64,000 nucleotides of DNA, taken from the NCBI GenBank assembly GCA_008933995.1, contig WARS01000016.1, positions 8,325,848 to 8,389,847 on the forward strand, given 5' to 3'. Both the position numbers and the translations under genes were made by a program. The notes below the pieces were generated by a model, which was given only the letters and a program-made list of their open reading frames with translations, had not been told where the DNA came from and did not search any database. How positions within the stretch are numbered: position 1 is the stretch's first letter; every line of letters starts with the position of its first letter. Shown here one piece after another: positions 55,896 through 64,000 of this stretch. The stretch comes from Datnioides undecimradiatus. Taxonomy: Eukaryota; Chordata; Actinopteri; Lobotiformes; Datnioididae.

Positions 55896-58800
55896 GCCCA
55901 TGTTGGGGTCTAACAGGGGAACTTGAATCCAGCTTGGGAATGCCAGTGATGATCAAAGTGTCGACATGCTAATTGAAGTCAGTACGGGAGCCTAAACAGA
56001 TTGGTTAGGTACAACCCAAAAAATGAGGATTAGTATGCAACTGTCATCTTATAAGGCTTATATCATTTTTCACTGTAGTTTGTAGTCAGCAGTGCTTTAG
56101 GTGTCTAGGTATTGTCACCTGTTTACACAGAGCAGAAGGTTGTGTATTTGTGTATTCATTTGTTGTGTTAAGTATAAATTGGACATGTCATTACTACTAA
56201 TTTAAAAACATTTATTGTGGATTCAGGTTTGGACTTCTGGACATAATCATTTTAGAGATTTACTGACATACGAACAAGCTCATGAAAGGGCAACAGACCA
56301 AATGGTATCAAAGGGAAGGACTGTGTTATTCCCACGCTAAAAAACAGGGGGAGATCACATCCCCATTGAGGACAGTCGTAGGAGAGTCATAGGTTTGAAC
56401 GCCTTTATCCGCAGTACAGCACCAGAAACAAGACATTAAACATCAACAAAATGTTAACGAAATAGTAATAAATACATTAAATAAAGTGTGTGTATATTTA
56501 AATCTGTTCAACCATAAAAATCCCATCAAGTTCTGCTATAGTACATCATGTGGTTTCCTGACTGTGATCCAGCAGACCCTTCAACGCAATGGCTGCCAGT
56601 CTAGTACCAGTATATTACAAGAATGGGGACATAATCTTATAGACTACCTTAATGGACCCAATTCTCACTGAATACAACATTTACTATCACATCTACTAAG
56701 CTCCAGCTGAGTGCATTTAACTGTGCCTATTTAAGTGCATCTCTGCAAGCTGGCATCATTCAGAGCAGGTTGCCGCCTCTTAAAGGAAAAGTACGTCATT
56801 ATTTTGTTTTTTAATCAGAGCTAAGCTGGCCTGTGTTTGCTGTCAATTATTTGGCTTCTGAACTTTTGCCTTACTCTTTTTTTATGTCTCATATCCTAAG
56901 CTGATGGATAATGAAGTCATGAAATCCGCTGATAGCAGCAGCAGGTATTAAATCAGCGTGAGAGCACGAGAGTGCACGGGTAGAGGATGGATGAAGGGAA
57001 TTGGAGAGAGAAAGGAGTGGGACAGAAAATGGTGGTAGGAGAAAAGAAGAGGATGAGTAAACAGGAGTGGAGAGAGATGATTTACTGTTAAAACTGAGAT
57101 GACATGGAGGATGAAGTGAGGTGGTGGCAGGCAGGGACGGGCGGGGAAGTACGATAGACGAGAAGATGTATTCTCATTAAGAAACAAAAGCCTGCGTTAA
57201 CCTTTATTCTCTTTCTAGTGTAAAGCATATCTCCCTCTGCATTTGTTATTTTATGTCACATGGACACATAAAGTCCACTGTAAATCTCTGAAACAGGCAC
57301 CACCAAGTGTGTGTGTGTGTGTGTATGTGTGCGTGTGCATGTGTGTAAACCTGTTGTAACATGGGGCTACTCAAGATCTAATGGGCTAGAATAAATTGCT
57401 TTAACAATGGCCATAAATTTCCCTCTTCAGCCTGCCTGGTGTTAGTTTGCAGACAGAGGCATCATCAATACAATGAGTGCAGTCATACACACACATGCGC
57501 ACAAGCACACATACAGTACACAAAGAGACAGGAGGGGGCAACAGGAGTTTTACAGAATGAGATGAGGGAGGGGCTGTGTGGGGCTCAAGGGCTGGATGTG
57601 ATGAAGTAGAGAGCGTGAAGGAGATGTCTTTGGTGGTGGTGGTGGGACATGAAGGGTTAGTTGTTGTGAGAACATGGTTAAGTAGCACCAGGGTTTGAAA
57701 GAAAGCATGTTGGGGCAAAGAACCTCAGATATTGTAGCATGTGTCATGTGTGAATGTGGATGCAGAGCGGCAGAAGGATCATATTATGTGCGGTCTGGTG
57801 ACCCAATTATTGTGTAGACTCTGTGTGTGTGTGTGTGTGAGTGTGAATCATTCCTGGTAGTCCTGTGCTTGCCCAAGGCCCGAGGGTGACACTAAGGCAA
57901 AGAGAGCTCAACGTCGCCCGTTGGTGGTTAAATGTCGTACTGCACTTCACTGGCTTGGCTGTAATTTTGTTGTGTGTGCGTGTGTAAGAACAAAACTATA
58001 GTGAACTCATTGATCCATATTTTGGAATTTTGTGACCACTACTGGTTGATTTAGCCCAGCGACAGACTGGCAACGTGTCTTGGGTTAACCCTGCCTCCCA
58101 CCCAGTGACTGCTGGGATAGGCTCCAGCACCCCTGCAGCCCTGAAAGGGATAAAGCGGTTACAGAAAATGAATGGGTGGATGGAGGTATGTATGTTTGAT
58201 ATGGTCTGTGTGTTAACACTCTGAACTTCCTGTTTTCTGCCTCCCAGTGCTGGCATTGCTGTAGGATTCTATGGAAACGGAGAGTCAAGCGATGGAGCCA
58301 GTCGTTTGGCATACTCCCTCCGTCATGCCAACCGCACTGTATCTGGAGTGGAGAAACTGGTGAGTTACCTGCTGTATCCTAAAATCTGTCTCTCATAATC
58401 CAATAAATAAGTAAGGAATGTGTCTAATGCCAGTTTCTTGGTTTGTTTCTCCTTTTACTGAATGTCCAGGTTTCAGACAGCGCCTTAGCCTTAAACCAGA
58501 CAGTGGAGGAGAGTTTGGTCCAGTTAGAGACAGCCTTCCAGGAGCAGACAGACTATGTCTCCATTGTCCAAAAGCTGCAGGGACAGCTGGACGAGCTTGT
58601 TAGGCTGATGGTGGATGTTCCCTTCTGGTCCAATACTGACATTTCCCTGGAGGACTTGGCACGCAAGACAGAAGCTTTTGATTTTTACAGGTCGGTACTA
58701 ACACACTAATATTCCATCTAACATCTAATATGTGAGACATGAATATGACTAGTTTGTTTACCTGATTAAACAAAGTTATGGTATGATATTTTTTACATTA

Positions 58801-60404
58801 TAAGTGCATGGTATTCTACCACGTGGTAATGGTGTTTTTTTCAAGTTTAAACTGTTAAGATAATGCCGCAGTGTAACAATGCAATACTGATACAGCAGAA
58901 ACCTCAGTGAATGTCTAGTGCAGTACTTTATAACTTTGTGATTCTGAGTCTAAGTCTGAGTCTTTTAATTAGTCAGTGATCTGACTGGGACTCTAGAATA
59001 TGTGAAATGCCCTGCATGGTTGGTATCTATGAAAAGAATGATTAGCTCAGTCCTAAAAGACTCCCACCCTCTGCTTTGTGGCTAATATGTTTGGCAGTAT
59101 TTGTGTTTGAAACACTGTTTTAATGGGTTTATTTGCAGGTGGTTGGGGTACCTTGGCCTGCTGCTGTTTGATGTGCTCATATGCCTTCTGGTGCTCTTTG
59201 GACTGATACGCAACTCTAGAGGCACTCTGATTGGGTATGTTACTTCTCATCATACCCCAAACATATTCCTATTGGATGATTCAGATCCTCTATAGGCTCT
59301 GAATGTTTGCTGTTCAAACTGTTTAATGCATATCATTCAATATTACTACACTGAATGTTGACTTTAAATGATATACATATACATATATATATATATTTTG
59401 TCCTTCAGGGTGTGTCTGCTGGGGGTTTTGACTCTGATAATCAGCTGGGGGTCTCTCGGCCTGGAACTGGCTGTCGCTGCTGTAAGTGTAACCATGGCAA
59501 CATCGCTGAGCTCTCTGCAACTGCAGTGATGTAATCTTTTTCCCACTGCTGGAGCCAGTGTGTTCGGCGTGGACTCTACTGTAGCTTGATGTGTCATGTG
59601 TACTTACCTCTTACAGTCAGCCAGCGACTTCTGCGTTTCCCCGGATACCTACATCACCAGGGTAACCAAGGAGAATGCCGTCATCAACCAAGGTATGCAG
59701 ACAAGGAAATACAGGACCAGCGAACTGGTACCAGCCATTTAAGTGGATTTGTGTGCTTGTGAATCGTACAAACAAAGCAGTGTCTACAATAACAACGGAC
59801 CCTCCACCCCGTAGCATGATAACACATTTTTATAATGTGCGATTAGGAGTATTAATTGCAATGCTGTAAAAGGGAGGAATAAAAGATGGTTGGTCAGTGG
59901 TCTGCTCCTAGGAAGATACAGTACGTTGACAAACAAGCAGAAACGTCTTTAATAGACTCAAGTTTCCACACTGACAGTTGAATCTCACCCTGGCATGTTG
60001 CTTCTATTTTAAGAAACAAGTGTGTGCGTTTGTGTGTGTGAGAGAGAGCGTGTGTATCCAAAGGGATTGTGTTTGACTGACACTCTGGTATCTAAAAGCT
60101 CTTACTCCCTCTCTGCTGACTGCAATGCATCAGCAGTCCTGCACACATCCTGCTCTCTCTTCCTCCTCTCTGTCTGAGATGCAAAAAAAATATATGTATA
60201 TATATATTCAGAGCACATTTTTTGCTTTTTCACTTAGGATCATTATCTGATTTGTTCTCTCTCTTCATCCTTTTATATCCCTCTTTACCTCTAAATTGCT
60301 CCCTTTCGTCCTCTCCCTCCCGCACTTCCCTCTTTTCACTCATCTAATGAGTTCTGTTGTCTGTCAGTTGTTTCCGCTCTGTGGAGCACAGATGTTGCCT
60401 CTGT

Positions 60405-60446
<42 letters not shown>

Positions 60447-61465
60447 GATACCAGAGTAATACTTCCAGCACGTCTCCACAGAGAGACAGTGAGCTTAGAC
60501 AGTCTTGTTAGATACAGCGGCAGTGTTTTCCTTTGCTTTCATCAACATCAGTAAATATATAGTTCAAATGAATTATTATTCTTTTAACATGTATTCATTG
60601 TACATTTCCAGATATCCTGCATTATTACCTGAGATGCAGCTCTGGCCAAATCAACCCCTTCCAGCAGGTAACCTCACTCTCTTGCAAGATTTGTTCTAAT
60701 TGCTTTTTGTAGAATACATTCCTCTTTGCTGCCGTCATTTACCTGCTTGTACTTATAAAGCTATTCAATAACCAAGAGATGTATTTGTGTGTCTGTTTTT
60801 GTTTTGTTTGTGTCTCTTGTGTCTCCCTGTGTGTTTTGCAGAGGCTGTCAGGGAGTCACAAAGCGTTGGTGGAGATGCAGGATGATGTGGCAGAGCTTCT
60901 GAGATCAGCAACACGTGATTATGCCAACACCAAGGTTTGTGTGCTCGTGTGTGCAATGATCTGTAGGCCTTTATTTTTGCGGGTGAGTGGATTTGTATTA
61001 GTGGGAGTGTAACGAAAGTGGCAGATACAAAAGTGACACACACGCACACACACGTGTTTATCTGTTGTGCAGGTGTGGATGCACATGAAGAGTGGACATC
61101 TATATATGAGCATGCATGTGTAATCTCTGCTTTGTGTGCGCAGGGGAGTCTTGAGCAAATCCAGTCCGTGCTGAATTCCACTGAAGTTGGTCTTCATCAG
61201 CTGACTGCTCTGGTCGACTGTCGCAGCCTACACATGGTGAGTCACTTTGTGTGCTGCGATAGAGGAAGAAAGTTCTCAAATTCAAGTCTTTCATTTCACC
61301 GACTCTTCGCCTCTTTCTCTCCATGTAGGACTACGTTCAGGCGCTGACTGGGTTGTGTTATGATGGTGTGGAGGGTCTCATCTACCTGGTTCTCTTCTCT
61401 TTTGTCACTGCCCTTATGTTCTCCTCCATTGTGTGCAGTGTGCCACATACCTGGCCTGGCAAGAG

Positions 61466-61523
<58 letters not shown>

Positions 61524-63562
61524 CTCTCTCACAAACACACATAGGCTCACACGTGCTACATCTGTTACTCTTTAGTTCATATTCACACTAACAGCTAACA
61601 TGTTACTAGTTCTAACTTATTAATTCTTTAACTAAGTTCATCTTGTGACCCGAACACAGTACAAGGATCTATAAAGAATCTATTCGGTGCCCATGCATGT
61701 CACTTTTAAGTGTATTTGCCTCCTGAGCTGTTGTACCCTGCGTCTTCCTGCCTGTCTTTGCATCCATCCAATTTTCTCTGCAAATTTTGTTTATTTTATT
61801 GTTTGCCGTTAGCACTGCCAGTCTGGCTGATTGTTTGTTTCTATGTTTGTACATATCTCTCATTTTCGTTTCTTCGCTGTGGTCTTGGAGCACCGTTGTT
61901 GTGTTAGATTGTGTATCGCCATGTTTTTTTTTTTCCTGTGTCCCACTTCCTCCTTCTGTTCCGTCCCTTCCTCCTCTCTCCCTGTCCTGATTTGGAAATG
62001 CTTTGGGCTTCAGCGAATGATGGTGGATATTGAGGAAATTAAACGACCCTATGGTTCCATAATGGCCCATTCAAATTGCCATTTAAAACAACCAAATGCT
62101 TTGGTCAAATCAGTGCAAAGAGCACTAGACTGTACGTGCAGTGACAGGTTTCACTCCGGAAAACATATTTCAATTATGAAACAAATCTGTGCCATAATGG
62201 TGTTTTATGCTCGTTTTGTTGGGTGTGAATTACCAGCAATGCTGAAGTATGGCCCAGCAGGTGTTAAACAATAACCCATAATGCCCCTGAATTTAGCAGG
62301 AACAACTGCTCACGGGGTCGGTTGCTCATTAAGGCTGACTGTGCTGCAACTGCTGAGTCTGTTTGATGGGTTGCACAGCTGAGCTCCTTTCTGTGGTTGC
62401 CTGATTGAAATACCCCCATCTGGTGGCCAGTCAATGCAATAACTACTTTTGTGCCTTGGTCTCTGTTAACATATGGCCCTGCTTAAACATTCTTCTCACA
62501 TTTCTCCCTCTTTACTGAAACTCTGAAACATTACCAGCTTAAGGGGACTGTATTAGTATGAAGACAGCTGGTGTAGACTTCTCAAAAACAACAAAGAGAA
62601 AACTGTCAGAGTAATACTAGCATCTACGTGTTCCTATGTACCTGTACCTGGTGGTTGACCCATACTTTATAGAAGCCAGTACATTTCTGTAGCCAGAGAT
62701 CCAACTTCCAAATCAGCACATATCTTATTTGATGCCTCATTCTGTTACGTTGCTGGCCGTTTTACATTTTTGACCATTTTATGTCTGAAAATGGTTTGCC
62801 CAAACCAGCCATATTATCTCCTTTTTTCCTGATGTTTTTGCTTTCAGTTTCATGGAGCACTCAGTGATGCATGACGTACTTGAAATAAAACAGATTTTTG
62901 AGGTTTTGATTTTTGATCGAGTTTGGACAATTTGAAGTGGACAGTGATTATCAGGTGTGAATCCTTTAGTGAAGATGGCTGCATGAAGAAAATGACTGCA
63001 TGTTTTCACTTTTTCTACAAAATTTGAGAATATGGAAGAGTCTTACAGTTTAATAAAATGCACACACACACAGCAAAACACAAGTTCATGGTCCAGTCGG
63101 GGCTGTGTAGTAATACTAAAGACTTTTACTGACTTATAGTGGACCTGTTTTTAGGTGAATGCTGCCCATGTTCTTTTTCTTCTTGTTCAGCTGCTTTGAG
63201 GCTGAAGGCATGGCCTTACCCACTCTTTTGTATCAGTGGACTCCACATACAAGTACACCTTCCCCTCTCCTAACCTCCTCTACAACCACTTGTTTACACT
63301 CTGTTGTCTCTCTTGGATCTCCCTCCCCTCTACCTTTTCCCCTCCTATCCATCATGCCCTCTCGTGCCCTTACCCTGACCAATTGAAGGACGGATGAGGA
63401 AGACGGAGAGGACGAGTCGGGCGCCTCACGGGGCGGTGTGCACGATAACCTGTACCGCGTTCACATGCCCAGTCTCTACAGCTGTGGCTCCAGCTACGGT
63501 AGCGAAGCTAGCCTGCCCGCTACAGCCCACACTGTCAGCAATGCCCCCGTCACTGAATACAT
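46542..63562 (+). CDS. ttyh3: Tweety homolog 3 (last coding part beyond window)
   Basis: Plasma-membrane glycoprotein of the tweety family, reported as a calcium- or volume-linked anion channel; structural work has questioned the pore. Exons: 46542-46667, 53595-53791, 58248-58359, 58470-58690, 59139-59234, 59409-59481, 59617-59692, 60612-60667, 60842-60934, 61144-61236, 61329-61465, 63389-63562. They join in frame to 484 residues plus two bases; human TTYH3 has 523, so about 40 C-terminal residues are missing. Five membrane segments: about 44-70, 92-115, 220-242, 252-275 and 398-420. N-glycosylation sequons N136RT, N154QT and N361ST lie in the extracellular parts. Family signatures are CCCTAWCVIIATLVC, GNGESSDG, QKLQGQLDEL, DYVQALTG and HMPSLYSCGSSYGS. 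A Ser/His-rich insert (DDSSHSHSHSQQ) sits in the first cytoplasmic loop. Teleost a/b copy not resolved. Confidence 0.95.
49714..49937. repeat. Two long CA microsatellites
   Basis: Uninterrupted (CA)n of about 46 bp at 49714-49759, and a second, once-interrupted tract at 49896-49937, about 140 bp apart. Confidence 0.9.
50410..50562. mobile_element. piggyBac-type MITE
   Basis: A 153-bp element flanked by TTAA duplications (50406-50409 and 50563-50566), the target site of piggyBac transposons. Terminal inverted repeats are CCTCCTAGGACCT and, reverse-complemented from the right end, CCTCCTAAGACCT (12 of 13 matching). Ends begin CCT and finish AGG as in the superfamily. Inside, near the left end, is a 16-bp perfect palindrome GTCCACATATGTGGAC (50426-50441). 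There is no coding capacity. Confidence 0.8.
50803..50854. repeat. Compound TA-GA microsatellite
   Basis: A short (TA)n run passes directly into about 36 bp of (GA)n. Confidence 0.9.
51890..52020. repeat. Diverged copy of composite fish repeat
   Basis: Words CTATATCTCAGCAACTTTAAG, GATGGATTGGCAGGAAG, CAAACATGTATGG and GTAATGACTTTAATT match the first block of the repeat at 15770-16290, with many substitutions. Confidence 0.45.
53792..58247 (+). other. ttyh3: ttyh3 intron 2 (4.5 kb)
   Basis: Holds a high-complexity AT-rich stretch (53940-54900) with TTAATTA and octamer ATTTGCAT motifs, an X-box match at 55226-55239, GT/CA tracts at 55300-55335, 55425-55470, 55859-55895 and 57308-57350, and a LINE-type tail at 58050-58195. 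No exon recognised. Confidence 0.65.
58050..58195 (+). mobile_element. LINE/SINE 3' tail fragment (L2-like)
   Basis: Contains GCGACAGACTGGCAACGTGTC, GACTGCTGGGATAGGCTCC and GGATAAAGCGGTTACAGAAA, then ends in a GGATGGA-type repeat. This is the widespread fish retroelement tail, which I associate with L2-clade LINEs and SINEs sharing their tail. It lies just upstream of ttyh3 exon 3. Confidence 0.65.
61468..61520. repeat. CA microsatellite abutting a ttyh3 donor
   Basis: (AC)26-27 begins three bases after the GT of the exon 11 donor (AAGAG, then GTAACACAC). Confidence 0.9.
61521..63388 (+). other. ttyh3: ttyh3 intron 11
   Basis: Beyond the CA tract the intron has pyrimidine-rich sequence (61860-61985), a high-complexity block (62010-62300) and AT-rich sequence to the acceptor at 63387-63388. 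The open frame at 61831-62274 shows no protein family signature. Confidence 0.5.
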
Positions 63563-64000
63563 GTGAGTTAGCACCCACCTCTAGCAAGAGGCTAGCAGGA
63601 TCTATACACTGCCTGCCATAGGTAGCTGATGCTTGCCCCCCCGTGACCCAGACTAGCAGCATAGCAACGCTCACGGCCTGCGGTACGATAGGTTAGAACA
63701 GCTAGTGTTTTTGTATGGCTCGCATGTCCTTTGTGACACACTGTCAGCAATATTTGTCACTCAGTGAATTAAAACCCTCCACTAGCTTCCCTTTAATGCT
63801 GATAGAAGCGTGGCTGCCTGCTGGATCAACCAGCCTGCCTGTTAGAGTCCCCAAAAACTCGATTAAGTGAGAATTCGGGTCTGCACTCGACATAGAACAA
63901 GTTGATAACTTCACCGTGCTTGCTACAGTTTGCCACAGGACTGCTTGCTCTGAAAACAACAAACCAAGCCAAAAAAAAAAAAAAAACAGCACAAGAGAAA
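63563..64000 (+). other. ttyh3: ttyh3 intron 12, to window end
   Basis: Intron after the last visible coding exon. It shows nothing but unique sequence and an A-run at about 63970-63986. The last coding exon must lie to the right. Confidence 0.5.

Noticed and set aside
61831-62274. 147-residue frame in ttyh3 intron 11 as a possible extra exon or gene
   Set aside because: The 5' part is pyrimidine-rich low complexity, and the 3' part has no protein signature. Orthologues join exon 11 to the TDEEDGEDE exon directly.
62413-62427. CATCTGGTGGCCAGT as a CTCF site
   Set aside because: Differs from the core consensus at several constrained positions.

Overview
This is a stretch of vertebrate genome, almost certainly from a teleost fish and probably a percomorph. 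The genes are intron-rich with GT-AG junctions and vertebrate-specific. The protein variants and dispersed repeats are fish-like, CA/GT microsatellites are dense, and introns are mostly short. Nothing in it is bacterial, phage, CRISPR or operon-like.

Layout: (1) 101-2925, + strand: the 3' seven coding exons of palb2, holding the C-terminal WD40 domain; the 5' part lies left of the window. (2) 5287-9233, - strand: complete plk1 in 11 coding exons, tail-to-tail with palb2, with a CCAAT-rich promoter around 9.4-9.75 kb. (3) 12416-13051, - strand: a single-exon Ras-dva family small GTPase with a TATA box. (4) 19014-24489, - strand: complete fascin (fscn1-type) in 5 exons. (5) 29784-39181, + strand: complete iqce, 21 coding exons, with an RFX X-box 308 bp before the ATG. 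(6) 40.58-43.9 kb: a decayed C2H2 zinc-finger gene on + and more zinc-finger debris on -, forming a partly inverted relic cluster. (7) 46542 to beyond the window end, + strand: ttyh3, 12 coding exons seen, last coding part missing; introns 1 and 2 are long and packed with microsatellites.

The genes act in separate processes: homologous recombination (palb2), mitosis (plk1), anterior ectoderm signalling (Ras-dva), actin bundling (fscn1), ciliary Hedgehog signalling (iqce) and a membrane protein debated as an anion channel (ttyh3). The block joins genes that in human lie on 16p12 (PALB2, PLK1) and 7p22 (FSCN1, IQCE, TTYH3). Exon boundaries were set by hand from splice signals, reading-frame continuity and remembered vertebrate orthologues; the coding lengths of the complete genes all close in frame.

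I found no convincing new biological system. The observations most worth following are the Ras-dva gene with a changed G4 motif, the inverted zinc-finger relic, a piggyBac-type miniature element with a perfect internal palindrome, the X-box sites, two perfect hairpins in an iqce intron, and repeats placed directly at splice sites.
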